A stretch of 64,000 bases of DNA from NCBI GenBank assembly GCA_012184525.1, contig WOFQ01000030.1, positions 248,001-312,000 on the forward strand. Reading direction: 5' to 3'. The stretch is from Xenoacremonium recifei (taxonomy: Eukaryota > Ascomycota > Sordariomycetes > Hypocreales > Nectriaceae). Positions 23,262 to 34,665 of this stretch are shown here, in pieces. Each line of letters starts with the position of its first letter. The first letter of the stretch is position 1. The translations under genes were made by a program, and so were the position numbers. The notes under the pieces are model-generated. The model was not told where the DNA came from and did no database searches. It saw only the letters and a program-made list of their open reading frames with translations.

Positions 23262-24044
23262 TTAGGGGGATGTTCTTGCACGTTTACGGGACTTCTCGCG
23301 TGCATACAGGAGTACTGGCTTGCCGGCTCCCGGTCTTCGACTCTCGACCTCGAATAAACCTGTACTGATAACCAATTCGCCGAGCTTATGGAATCCGAAG
23401 TTGCGGGGATCGAAATCGGAGATCTGTCTGTTGAGTAGCGAACCAACTTTTGCGAGGCTGGCCCATCCCTCCTCGTCCGAGGCCGACCGGATCGCCAGCT
23501 GCAGCTTCGTCTCAATGTCTACAGGCGTGTTTGGCGGTGGGGTTCTCGGGGGGGGCGGGTTGACGACACTGTTGTCCACTAGGGAGGGCGGGATCGGATC
23601 CTCGCTGGTAATGATATTCTCGAAGTAGATGAACTTATCACAAGCCGAGACAAAAGGTTTCGGAGTCTTCTTCTCGCCGAAGCCGTATACAACTAGGCCA
23701 GACTCACGGATGCGCGATGCTAGGCGGGTGAAGTCGCTGTCGCTGGAGACAAGACAGAAGCCGTCGAACCGATTAGAGTAGAGAAGATCCATAGCGTCGA
23801 TAATCATAGCAGAGTCTGTCGCATTCTTGCCCTGTGTATACGCAAATTGTTGAATAGGCTGGATGGATTGGGTGAGGAGCTGGGTCTTCCAGCTCTTCAG
23901 ATTTGTGCCAGTCCAGTCTCCGTAAGCTCGCCTCACAAAGGAAATTCCAAACTTGGCCACCTCAGCAAGCAGAGCAGGAGCCAGGACTGGTGACGCGTTA
24001 TCAGCGTCTATAAGGACTGCTAGTTTGATAACCGACTCTGCCAT
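23262..24044 (-). CDS. NYN domain ribonuclease-like protein with OST-HTH/LOTUS domain
   Basis: A single intronless exon of 260 residues. The N-terminal half is a PIN-like NYN (LabA/DUF88) domain: LAVLIDADNAS with Asp13 and Asp15, the TDSAMIIDAMDLLY helix, and SSDSDFTRLA with Asp102 and Asp104, together the expected metal-binding acids. A Pro-rich linker (about 155-172) leads to a C-terminal OST-HTH/LOTUS module (DFDPRNFGFHKLGEL). This layout is common in bacteria, and such proteins are thought to bind and cut RNA. The ATG at 24044 is used; an in-frame ATG at 24164 would add 40 poorly conserved-looking residues. Confidence 0.88.
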   Translation of the reverse strand: MAESVIKLAVLIDADNASPVLAPALLAEVAKFGISFVRRAYGDWTGTNLKSWKTQLLTQSIQPIQQFAYTQGKNATDSAMIIDAMDLLYSNRFDGFCLVSSDSDFTRLASRIRESGLVVYGFGEKKTPKPFVSACDKFIYFENIITSEDPIPPSLVDNSVVNPPPPRTPPPNTPVDIETKLQLAIRSASDEEGWASLAKVGSLLNRQISDFDPRNFGFHKLGELVISTGLFEVESRRPGAGKPVLLYAREKSRKRARTSP

Positions 24045-24581
24045 TGTTGCAGCAAAGTTGCAGGTCCCGGAACGTAGGGTACGCGTAATTGATTGTGGTG
24101 AAATGGGTGATTCCGTGAGAAACAAAGACGCCCTTGAAAGGAAGATAAAGACCCACTTTTTCATTTCGAGGGCGGAATTTTAACGGCCCGGTTGCTGGAT
24201 TAGCAAAGTGCCTATCCGCCACACATGCCTCTATTGCACATATACTTTCACTGATTCATGATGAGAAGTGTAGAGTCCATTCCCTCCAATTCATTGAAAG
24301 CATTCTTTACTAGAACTCAGTTGATCCAGAGGGTGGCGGGGAATTTAGCCTAGAACTCAGTTGATCCAGAGGGTGGCGGGGAATTTAGCCTATAGCAGAA
24401 AATAGCCAATGACATGGAATACTAGTAATTGTGAGTGGATATACATGCAATCAGGCACCTCGCATTACCGTATTATATCCTGTCCCGCAGGCTGTTAAGA
24501 AGCCCAGCACCAGCCGATAAGAGTAATTGAGGAGGTTCGACCACGTTCATTCATATTTCATCGCGGATTCTACCATACACT
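24045..24581. promoter_or_regulatory. Divergent promoter, NYN gene and zinc-cluster regulator
   Basis: This 537 bp stretch separates two divergent genes and contains an exact tandem duplication described separately. No TATA box or known operator stood out. Confidence 0.4.
24311..24390. repeat. Exact 40 bp tandem direct repeat, two copies
   Basis: Bases 24311-24350 and 24351-24390 are identical 40-mers beginning TAGAACTCAG and ending GAATTTAGCC, joined head to tail with no mismatch. They lie in the promoter between the NYN gene and a regulator, about 190 bp before the regulator start. Perfect identity points to a recent duplication or an assembly artefact. Confidence 0.95.
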
Positions 24582-26463
24582 ATGCCTATATCACCCTTAC
24601 CACTGGCCCCAGTGCAGCCGCGGAGGCGCACTGAGAGGCGGCCGATTCTACGAGTGCGTACTGGATGCTTCACCTGTCGGGGACGCAAAAAGAAGTGCGA
24701 CGAGGTGAAGCCGGTTTGTGAGGGGTGTCGCAGAAACCAGCTGACCTGCCGATGGCCTGCCGCTGGACCTGATGGCGAAAAGGCCTGCCGCAGACGTGTC
24801 TCGCGGCGGATTCTAAAAGCTTCAAGAACCACAGTAGTGGCTCTTCCTGCTACCAATTGCCATGCCGAAGCGTTGCAGGCTCAGACTCTGAAACCCTCAA
24901 GCAGGGAAAACAGGCATGCTCGGATGTCACCTGCGCCAGATGATCACAACAGTTCATCCCTGGAGTTTGCAAGTCTCAATACAACCAGCGAGTCTCACTT
25001 GTCTTCAAATTACTTGGAACCTACACAATTGTCGGAGACAGCGGAGGAAAGACCCTGTCCGACACAGGAACAACGGGAAACGAGCTCTGGTCAGGATACA
25101 TGTTTGCTCTCACCCACAAATATCGAGGCAGCAGAGTCTATACCACTGGGCTCTCCAGTAAACCTAGAGAACGAATGCACGAGCGACGGGCTTGTAGGAG
25201 GGTTGGAAGAGGAGCGCTGCAGACAGGACATAATTCTTCCTAATCCTTCATCCTTCGCAGGCCTGGAGAGTCAATCATTCGAACTCATGAGCTACTATCT
25301 CTCTCGTACCGCATACAGTATGGGAAATGGGGCTACGATAGACAATCCTTTTGTCATCCAGCTGGTGCCGCTATCATTCACTAACAAGCTGGTCTTGGAG
25401 CTCATGCTCTCCCAAAGTGCGGCACATCGAGCAGTTTCAGATGGACAGGAAGGCGCCACAGCAATAGCTCATACATATTACAGCAAATCGATCCGTCTGT
25501 TTCGCAATGCTGTCAATGATTATATAGCTGGATCTGAGTCAAGCCCCTTGTGGGTGACGATTGGCGCTTTGATGCTATGCTTCACAGAGGTACCGGAATA
25601 TCATTACTATTGCTTTCTTGCAATCACTGACATGGCATCAGACCGCAAAGGGCGATACAAATGGCATTATTTTCGATCATCTATGCGCAGTGAGGCCGCT
25701 TTTATTAGATGTCATTTCCAAGCAGAAGCAAGCCATTCGGCAGGAGTTGAAGACTTTCATGATTGAATACTATGTCTATACTGCCACAATCAGCATGATC
25801 TCGATCGACCCAGCTGTACGTGCAACACCACTCTTGAATGCTGAATTAGAACTTGAAGCGCAAGTTCTGGTGCAGTCAGATTACATAGGGCATCTCTGTG
25901 GATGCTGGCTGCCACTCCTCCTTTTGATCCCACGAATCTTCGAATTCGGGCATCGGGCAAAGGGGAAAGACGTTATCCCACGTTTCCCGTCCCCTGATGA
26001 TTTCATCGAATTTTCACTATTACAAACAGAGATCATCACGTACACGCCATCATCCCTTGCAATGCCAGAAGTTGCCGTTTGTGGCCTCCTGTTCCAGCAA
26101 GCTGTTCACCTGTATCTCCTAACTGCCCTCGGTCAGCATGGATCCGGTGGATTACACGGCATGAACATAAGCATGACGGTTTCACAGGCTATATTATATT
26201 TGGACCAGTTACCAGCTTCCGCGAGGATTAACACTAGTCTGTGCTGGGCTCTGGCTGTAATTGGTTCCTGCACGACGGACGAGGCTCAACGGAGCACATT
26301 GCGCGAGAGACTCAATATGATGTTCTTGACAATTGGACTGGGGAATATACAATCAACGCTCATTCTCCTGGAGCACATGTGGCAGAGGCCTGAACAACAG
26401 CAAAACCCTTGGACTATCAGCGACGTGATGCAAGAACACGAGATATGGATATCATTTGCGTGA
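24582..26463 (+). CDS. Zn(II)2Cys6 transcription factor, fungal_trans_2 type
   Basis: Two exons (24582-25589, 25642-26463) give 609 residues. The zinc cluster is C29-X2-C32-X6-C39-X6-C46-X2-C49-X6-C56 (GCFTCRGRKKKC), preceded by an Arg-rich stretch that may help nuclear import. The body has the PF11951 start QSFELMSYYLSRTA and the helix LVLELMLSQSAAHRA. The 52 nt intron joins FTE to TAKGDTNG. It is the first gene upstream of the aldehyde dehydrogenase/ligase pair on the same strand and could regulate it (inference). Confidence 0.87.
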
Positions 26464-27175
26464 GGAAATAGTAAGATGCAATCGAATTTTGAAGAAACTC
26501 TTGGAGTATTTCTTCGTTGTTACGTGTGTTGCGGTTAATGACTCCGGTTCCTCAGCGTTTAGGTTTTCAGCCGAGCCTACGTCCGGTAACTATAACATGA
26601 GGGTGTGAAAATTCATCAATTGAGACGAGTCATTGTCATCCTGCATGAAAAACACCACTAGAGCACCGTTTCACGGTTTCACTCGATTTGGGCCAGTCGA
26701 GCTGTTTTTTTAAGATAGGTACTCCGTAGTGTCATTCCACTTAATTATAGTGTCTCAATAATCGGACGTTCTCTACTTAGCAAAGCGGACTTGTCATATC
26801 CGAATCCCTATCTTACTCCAGACGAATTTAGTCTCGTTTCGAACCGCGGTCCGATATTCTATTGGCCATTCCGTGAAGGTTGGGTCCAATGGTCCCGTAG
26901 CCGCTGTTATCGGATCAGTTGGTTTAACCCTTGTCGGCCTTGCTGTCCGCGCCTTCGTCTAGGGCTGCCAAGAATGAGGATGTTTCCACCGAAGAAACCA
27001 ATACCAATCATGTTGTTTTGCGCCTCGCGATCTGCCAGATAGAACCTTGAAATATGGCTTAGGCGGCTAGATTCCACGGTACTGAGAGAGATGGGATCAG
27101 TAGACTTCTACATCATTCTCGATTATTGAACAACTCTGTCATCTCCAGACAAGATCGTGTGTGAGAAACGAGATC
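26464..27175. promoter_or_regulatory. Promoter region of the aldehyde dehydrogenase
   Basis: This 712 bp stretch has AGATAG motifs near 26713 and 27037. An open frame at 26791-27042 shows no domain. Nothing else was recognised. Confidence 0.35.
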
Positions 27176-28673
27176 ATGGCAGAAACAATCAGGACTATCT
27201 CCCCTTCTACAAATCAGGTTGTCTGTGAAACACCAGCAACAACCATCGATGAGGCACGCGATATCGCACATCGCTCGGCAACTGCCTTCGCAGTCTTCCG
27301 TAGCATGCCCCTCGCTAAACGTACAGCTATCGTCGAGAAGGCTCTCGCGGAGATCCAAGAGCGAAAGATGGAGCTTGGTCGCGAGCTGTCGGAACAAATG
27401 GGACGTCCAGTTGCTTTCAGCCACAAGGAGATCGAGACGATGCAGGAGCGAGCCAAATATTTGCTTGAAATTGCCGATGAAGCTCTTGCACCATTACCCG
27501 GAAGACCCGAGAGCGGCTTCCGCCGGCAGATAAAGAAGGTGCCCGTCGGCCCAACATTGATCGTTTTCGCATGGAACGTAAGCATCTCTGTGATTTTGCA
27601 GCAACTCGTTTCTAAGGCTTCAATGCAGTTCCCTTACCTCATCATTGTCAATGCTCTGGTTCCAGCTCTACTTGCGGGCAACTCAGTAATTCTCAAGCCA
27701 TCGCCTCAGACACCCCTGGTAGGCCAGCGCATTTTCGAGATCTTTAATAGGGCTGGTCTTCCTAAGGACGTGCTACAAGTAATTCAGTCCGGGAAAAATT
27801 CCAATCTCCAAGAGATTGTGCAATTTCCCGAGCTCGGCCTTGTCAGCTTCACAGGTTCAACAGCCGGCGGCCTAGCAATCCGGGAAGCTGTAGCTAAACA
27901 GACCATCCCCGTCAATTTGGAATTGGGTGGTAAAGATCCCGCTTACGTGAGACCTGATGCAGATCTCAAGTATGTGGCGTCGCAACTGGTTGATGGTGCT
28001 GTTTTCAATGCTGGCCAGAGTTGTTGTGCAGTAGAACGGATTTATGTGCACACAGACGTCCACGATGCTTTCGTCAAGGAGCTCCAGGATGAGTTAATGA
28101 CGTGAGACAAAGCCCCTAAACCCAAGGCTTGAAGCTGAAACATGACTTAGGTACAAGCTTGGTGATCCTATGAATGAGGAAACCATGGTTGGTCCAGTGG
28201 TCTCTCGGGCGTCTCAGCAAGCTATCAATGCCCAGGTATCTGATGCACTGTCCAAGGGCGCTATTGACGCAACTCCAAAGAATAAGAGCTTTGAGAATGC
28301 TCCCTCAAGTGGCAATTACGTCGCTCCTGTTCTCCTCACCAACGTGACGCATGACATGCTGGTTATGCGTGAGGAGACTTTCGGTCCAGTCATTCCGGTC
28401 GCCAAGGTTTGTAGTGACGAAGAAGCTATCCATTTGATGAACGACACAGAGTACGGATTGACAGCAAGTGTCTGGACGAAGGACCTCGATATTGGAGAGA
28501 AATTACTGGAGCAGCTGGATGCAGGAACGGTATTTGTGAACCGATGCGACTACCCGAACCCGGATCTTGCATGGACCGGATGGAAGAAATCAGGACTTGG
28601 ATGTACCTTAGGTCCACGTGGGTTTGACGCTTTTGTTAAGTTGAAGAGCTATCACATTAAGGAGAATCAATGA
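27176..28673 (+). CDS. NAD(P)-dependent aldehyde dehydrogenase
   Basis: Three exons (27176-27577, 27629-28101, 28151-28673) give 465 residues, a normal single-domain ALDH. Seen marks are FAWNFPYLI with the oxyanion Asn, NSVILKPSP with the cofactor Lys, FTGSTAGG, LELGGKDP with general base Glu232 and NAGQSC with nucleophile Cys266. The first intron is 51 nt and in frame, so it is easily retained by mistake. The ALDH oxidises an aldehyde to an acid in the cytosol. Its neighbour on the same strand is a glutamine-synthetase-like ligase, the pairing seen in gamma-glutamylated amine catabolism (PuuA and PuuC in bacteria). Confidence 0.93.
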
Positions 28674-29216
28674 TGAAGAGTAGGGTCCGAAGCCTGAAGC
28701 GAACAAGAATAAGATTATGGTTAACCTTCGAGAATGGGTCAGTTAGACAAAGCCACCGTCTACTATCTCGATGTTCATAGTCTTAAGCAAATTTCGTACC
28801 TCCGGGATATCGTGTTTATGAAGTACTGATGGAGAAAAGCGCGCTGAGGTTTTCACTCAACCATAGCGGGCTACACGGAGCCTTCAACAGATTGACAAGT
28901 AGTATGTACTACGTAGTGGAGAAAGACTTTGATCATTGTCAGTAGTTCCTCTCTCTGTCTACCGCGGAATTGATGCTTAGTGGCTTCAAGACCGCGGTCC
29001 CACACTCGTCATTACACGCGGCAGTAGAGGGTGCACATGGTACGTGGCACTTACGATCTCATCCTCGGGAATTCAAATCAATCAGATTCCAGTCGGCAAT
29101 TGTTTCAATTTTAACTTCGTTTTCCGTTGCAACTAATTAGAACCTGCCTGTCTGCTATAAGTAGATAAGAAGATCTTCAACTAAAGCTAGGCACACTCTC
29201 GGCAATCACTCACAAG
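28674..29216. promoter_or_regulatory. Promoter of the glutamine-synthetase-like ligase
   Basis: This 543 bp stretch has a TATAA at 29156-29160 and a GATA motif (AGATAA) at 29163-29168, both about 50-60 bp before the ATG. No gene was seen. Confidence 0.45.
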
Positions 29217-30934
29217 ATGACAGTCAACGGAGCATCAGAAGGCCAAAAACCGGCAGACTTAAAACTAAGGACCGTTGAGGATGACTTTCAAAGCAAGGAT
29301 GTACAAATTTCCCGAATCAAGCAACTTCTGGCCAATGACATCAAGGTCAAGGTCGCTGGAGTTGATGCAGACGGTGTTTTGAGGGGAAAGGTTCTGCTGA
29401 AAGAAAAGTTTCTTAACAGTCTGGAGTCAGGGTTCGGCATGAGCTCAGCTATCTTTGGCTGGGATATGCACGACGTGCTGTACGAAGAAGAAACAAGTCT
29501 GGCAAATGCAGGGAACGGGTATGAGGACTTTACCGCTTTCATAGACCTCGACTCCTTTCGGAGATTGCCATTTGAGAACGATATTGCATTTTTTCTGTTG
29601 CGGTTCTCCATTTTGGGCAAACCCGTTCATGCTGATGGTCGAAGCATCATTACTTCGGTGACGAAGGCAATTGCGTCACAGGGGTTCAGGGGCTTAGCTG
29701 GTGGTAAGTTGACTCGTCCCATAACGACTATCTAGGCTAATCTGTGACTAAGTTGAGCTCGAGTTTATGAATTTTCAGACACCAACGGAGGATGGTTATG
29801 GTGAAGGGCGGCCAAACGTGGCTGCATTCCTCTCCACGCATGCACCCGCAGGCCTTCGGCCGATCACGGCAGGCGCTTTTGGATACAGCGTTTCGCGACC
29901 AGCGATGAATAAGGATTATTTCGACGATATCTTTGATCGAAGTCTCGAGATTGGCTGCCCTGTAGAAGGTTGGCACACGGAGAGCGGACCGGGGGTTTAT
30001 GAAGCGGTAGGTTGTAACTTACAATCATGACCGTCCCCCTTGCTAAACAGCTCACAACTTAGGCATTGGCTGTTTCTTCAATTGCTCGGATAGCCGACAA
30101 CGTGTCTGTCTTCAAGTAAGTGTTCTTAATTTGTAAAAAGACATACTCTAGACACTCAACATGATATCAGACTGCTTTGCAAATCTCTGGGAGTCCAACA
30201 CGGAATCACCCCATGCTTTATGGCAAAGCCTGTTCAAGGTCTGCCAGGAAACTCGGGACATATTCACGTCTCTTTAACGGATTTAAAAGGCAACAATGTC
30301 TTTGTCCGTGATATCCCTGACCCTGGTGCGGTTTGGTCAGATATCACATACTTTACTGATACTGGGAGGTACTTTCTAGCTGGGATTCTTGACGCCCTTC
30401 CTGATATTATGCCAGTGTTGGCACCAACTATTAACTCCTATAAGCGGCTCATTGAGAACTATTGGGCACCTGTATCCGTTAGTTGGGGCTTTGAGGACAG
30501 GCTCTCGTCAATTCGACTTATTTCGCCACCTAGTTGCAAGCCTTCGGCAACACGTTTAGAAATTCGTGTTCCGGGTGCAGACATTCATCCTCATTACGGT
30601 TTGAGCGCAATATTCCTCGCTGGATATCGTGGTATTCAACGTAAAATGGAGATTTGCGTCCCTCCAAAATCTGCCAGGCCAAAGGAGACACCAGTTGAGC
30701 CACTGCCCAACTCTCTTGCAATGGCCCTTGAACGTTTTGGTGCCAAGGGTAGTATTGCCCGGGAATTATTTGGGGATCACTTCGTAGACTTTTATGCCAA
30801 CACTCGGAGACATGAGCTGAAAGTGTGGAGAGAAGCGGTTACAGACTGGTAAGTTGATCATGGCAGCGAGTCTAATTTTATCCTACTAATGAATTTTTAT
30901 AAGGGAGGTGAATCGATACATAGAAATTGTTTGA
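29217..30934 (+). CDS. Glutamine-synthetase-fold ligase (gamma-glutamyl-amine ligase candidate)
   Basis: Five exons (29217-29703, 29753-30006, 30063-30115, 30171-30848, 30904-30934) give 500 residues. The N-terminal beta-grasp part has the VKVAGVDADGVLRGK segment. The catalytic part shows VELEFMNF and ESGPGVYEA metal-site glutamates, NSGHIHVSL with the active-site His, NSYKRL and LEIRVPGADIHPHYG. The length and motifs fit prokaryote-type GS relatives (PuuA, IpuC, FluG C-terminus), not the 360-residue eukaryotic glutamine synthetase. It likely joins glutamate to an amine using ATP in the cytosol; the amine is unknown. The last exon is only 31 nt. Confidence 0.87.
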
Positions 30935-32445
30935 GTATCATAGTTAGTACAGTCTGTGAAGAGACAGGTTAGACATGAAATAACTGATAATTCTAACTCA
31001 TCTTGTTACTACAAATATCAAAGAGAAGACTCCGGTCTTAATCAAAAGAAAATTCTATTTTATAACTATTCAACTAAGTTTCTATCCTTTATTCTCTTTT
31101 TTTCTTTTCTTTTCTTCTCCTCATACATGTAAAATCTTGCGATAAACCGGGGTTGTCAGTCGTAAACAAAATTGAGCTAAAGGAATGACTAGTAACTTCG
31201 AAAGAATCTCTGTGCTCTCAAAATACGTCCTACTTGTGGTTCTCAGCAGTGCCAGGCTCGCTTGAGAACCGGTCAGGAAGGGTCAGGGTCAAGGCATAAG
31301 ACAACAACACCAGGCTTTGAAAGACACCCAACAGAACTCCGTCGAAGTCGTCTTGCATCTTGACCAAGGATAATTACTTCCTATAATTGTTGCACGTAGA
31401 CTTTTCGTTCAGGGCAGTTCGAACCAAGTTGAAGCTGTAGAGTACCGTTCAAATTGTTCGAATTTGGTTGTATGATGAGACTGAAAGCCCTGTGTCTTCC
31501 TGGGGAGCAAAGTAGAGTGAAACTGGCGCTTTATATGATGCCCAAACGCTGGCATCATTATAAAGAGAGAGAGAAAAAATTATAGAACACCCTAACACAG
31601 AGTGAACTCTACAAACCATGCACACAGCCAAAATTAGAAAAAGGCAATGGTAATGTGTGCATGGAACACCGAAACATGGCCTGCCGGCACTGTGTTCTGG
31701 CCTAGAACAAAGACAAACGGCTAGAACAGCAGTGTGCACTGAAACAAAATTCAGCGCGGAAGTACCGAAGCTAGTATGGGTGCTCAATGTTAGACACCCA
31801 ACAGATATTTTATTCCCGGTCAGGCCCCGGATGCACCTTTCCGGCCTTATCTACGGAGAATCCCCGAGATGTCGAAAACGACCTTTTGGAAGGAAGTCTT
31901 GCGAGAAATATTTACACTGACTGATAAGTCGTTCATCCGCAGTTACTCGCGCGTAGTGCCATAACGAGGACTTATAATTCTGATCTGGATAATCAGTTGT
32001 AACACCACACAAGAGCTGACTCCGACGCAGACTAAAACTAACATCTGAAGATAAATGAGTGTACGGCTAGCATGGTATCGCTATAGCCGGCGCTCAGGGG
32101 AAAAAGTTTTGAACAACAAAGATCTCTCAATATATTGTAGTAGGTTAATTTCTGTATTTTAGTGTATATTTCAAGTTGTGTCGGAGGCGCATTTTGACCT
32201 ACGAAGGGTATAGGTTAGGCGTTGATTTCCAGTGAGTGGTTCTGTAGATAGCAGTTATTTTCGGGCCAATCAAACCAATTTGCGCGCTTATCTTGGGAAA
32301 GTTGATCATCGCGTGACGGAGAAGTCCGAGAAAAGCCCCGGAAAATAATGACGTCTTACTGTAGGCGGTAGCTAGACGAGAGAGAGATTAGATCCCATCG
32401 CTGGCCCGAGATGTGACGCGGGGAAATTCAAGCTCTGCAACAGAG
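30935..32445. other. 1.5 kb intergenic, regulatory motifs at right end
   Basis: No coding frame with a known domain was found. GATA motifs occur at 32049-32054 (AGATAA), 32246-32251 (AGATAG) and 32288-32293 (TTATCT), all within 400 bp of the next start. The part around 31080-31120 is a pyrimidine-rich low-complexity run. Confidence 0.4.
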
Positions 32446-33593
32446 ATGTCCAATAATTCGGCATCAAAGATGCTCGAATTGTACTGCTCAGGCACCCCCT
32501 ACGAGGTATGGATGACCGAGGGAACAATCCACACACCGTATCTAATAGACAAGTATAGGTGGGCATGAAACATGGCGTTGAAGCGAAGGATCAGGTTTTA
32601 GGATCAATCGACTTCTATCGCAAACTGTTCCAATCAACATGTGCCATGGATTGGTCTAGTGTTTGCAACGAGGCAAATAAGTATGTAGCAACACTTGAGA
32701 AAATTTGCCCGCGATACCTAGAGGAGATGCGTGGGATCGCTGAAGGTAGCGGTGTTGGCCTCCTCGATGTTGTCGCTCTCAATGTGCGAACGGAAATCAC
32801 CTTCGGACTCTTCACCACTGATCCCACAGCCCCGGTTCAACTGGACGGGTGCACGAGTGTTTCTATCAAGACAACCTCAGGACAGTCGATTCTTGCACAG
32901 AATTGGGATTGGCAGAAAGAGCAAGCCTCGAACTTGGTTGTATGCCACATTTCACAGCCAGAGAGCAACATTCCCCGTATCTCTATTGTTACGGAAGCCG
33001 GAGTCATCGGAAAGATTGGCTGCAACGAGAGGGGAGTGGGTGTATGCCTCAACGCCATACGGGCTCGAGGGGTCGACCGTTCAAGGTTACCAGTCCATCT
33101 AGCGCTTCGAGCTGCCCTAGAAGCTACAACTAGAACGACGGCAGTGGAGCTTCTCACAAAGACCGGTGTAGCGGGTAGTGCACATATACTGATTGCTGAT
33201 GAGACCGGAGGAACAGGTCTGGAGTGTACTATGAAGGGCATTCGGAGGCTCGAAATGGATGACCAAGGCCTTGTGGTGCATTCAAACCATCTCCTTTTGG
33301 AACATCCCGGGATCGACGAGCCTCCATGGCTTCAAGATTCACCCGGGAGGTTGGCTAGGCTACGGGACCTTGTCCACAAGTACTTAACGGAGCGACAAGT
33401 AGTGAAGACTGGAGAACTATTTGAAATGTTCAAGGACGAGACCAATCACCCAGCAAGTATCAATCGTTGTCAAATGGCTGGTTGTGAGACTCAAACTCTG
33501 TTCAACATCATTATGGAACTTTCGGAGGGGCGAGTAACAGTCACATTTGGGCGACCAACTGAGATCACTGAACGCATTTATATTGTGTTTTAA
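32446..33593 (+). CDS. C45-family acyltransferase/amidohydrolase (penicillin acyltransferase-like)
   Basis: Two exons (32446-32505, 32559-33593) give 364 residues. The 20-residue first exon is short and was found from YEVGMKHG, the conserved start of the family. DGCTSVSI holds the probable autoprocessing site, with Cys118 as nucleophile after Gly117, as in isopenicillin N acyltransferase. ILAQNWDW is another family mark. Family members transfer or remove acyl groups on amide bonds after self-cleavage. The C-terminus (YIVF) is not a peroxisomal PTS1, unlike the penicillin enzyme, so cytosolic action is more likely. Here it may hydrolyse an amide made or imported by the locus (inference). Confidence 0.87.
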
Positions 33594-33843
33594 CGATTTC
33601 ATGTGATCGGAAGAGAGAGGTTTATCACGGGCATTATGATTCTCAAACCCTGTTCGTCTAGATGAGCATTGGGAAGTATTTGCCAAGTGTCATGTAGTGT
33701 CCTATATGTCTACCCTAAATTTAGGCTGGTAAGATTTGCCCCTCGAAACAAAGAACGGTTTTTATCTTGACACACCACCCAAGTTGCAAGGCGTTTGAGA
33801 CTTGGGGCTGTGTTTATACCAGACCGCTGCCACTATGCCTGCC

Positions 33844-34665
33844 CTAAGGGTTGGCCCATTTTACCAGATCCTTCCACACCTTCAACCCATCGTGACTGGC
33901 TTCAATCCCTTTCAAGGGCTTAGATCCCGCCTTTGCCGCTGTTACGGCGTATGATCCATCGTCGCCGTCCATCAAGCCCTTCGCGATTTGGTACGTCATT
34001 TCCGGATGGCCCTGGAATGTTATTATCTTCTTCGATTCCGACATGAAAATTTCATTATTATCCCCGAGATGTTGAAGGACTGGAGCTGGATTCACTACTC
34101 TTCGCTTATGATATTTCAGTAGTGTCTGTCTGAGGGTTAGTGGTGATCGTGTTTTGAGGGCGGAGAAATTATTACGAGTGATTCCCGACCAAAAAACTCT
34201 TGTCCAAGAGGGGTAAGAGTGATATCCTGAACTCCGATCTAGACCATAGACAAATGTAAGAGCTTGCTAGAATATCCTCCGTAAGTCAGAATTGAATGGA
34301 ATACCGACCTGAGGTCCTTCTGGTATCAGCTCCAACGTCCCTCCCAGAGCGAAATTGATTGCCTGGTGTCCCCAACAAATCCCCAGTAACTTAGTCCGAT
34401 GGTTACCACTGGAAAGCTTCTGGATTTTTCCGAGCAGAGTCTCAACCCAGGGACTGATGTTAGGTGCAAGAAGGTCATACTTTCCCCCTGTCAGGATGAC
34501 CAAGTCATATTTGTCGAGATCTGGGATCTCTTGACCTTCTAACGCGCTGCAGATATCGACCTCGCCAGAAGTGCCATCTTGTTTAATGTTCTCAGAGAAG
34601 GAGTCAATCGTCTGCTGCCCCCATGACAGGTCGGTGACAAAATTTCGAATAATTAAGGTCTTCAT
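33844..34665 (-). CDS. Class I glutamine amidotransferase-like protein (gamma-glutamyl peptidase candidate)
   Basis: Three exons (34665-34309, 34238-34176, 34125-33844) give 233 residues, a stand-alone GATase1 domain with no synthetase partner. The triad is visible: Cys97 in GICWGHQ, and His180 with Glu182 in FQGHPE. Stand-alone proteins of this type include plant GGP1 gamma-glutamyl peptidases and yeast proteins of unknown role. Bacterial PuuD hydrolyses gamma-glutamyl-GABA by related chemistry. In a locus with a GS-like ligase, cutting a gamma-glutamyl bond is a fitting role, but it is inferred. It is divergent from a transporter. Confidence 0.85.

Noticed and set aside
31449..31920. Possible small transposon or gene in the gap after the GS-like ligase
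   Set aside because: No terminal inverted repeats, target duplication or transposase similarity could be seen; the frames on both strands are short.
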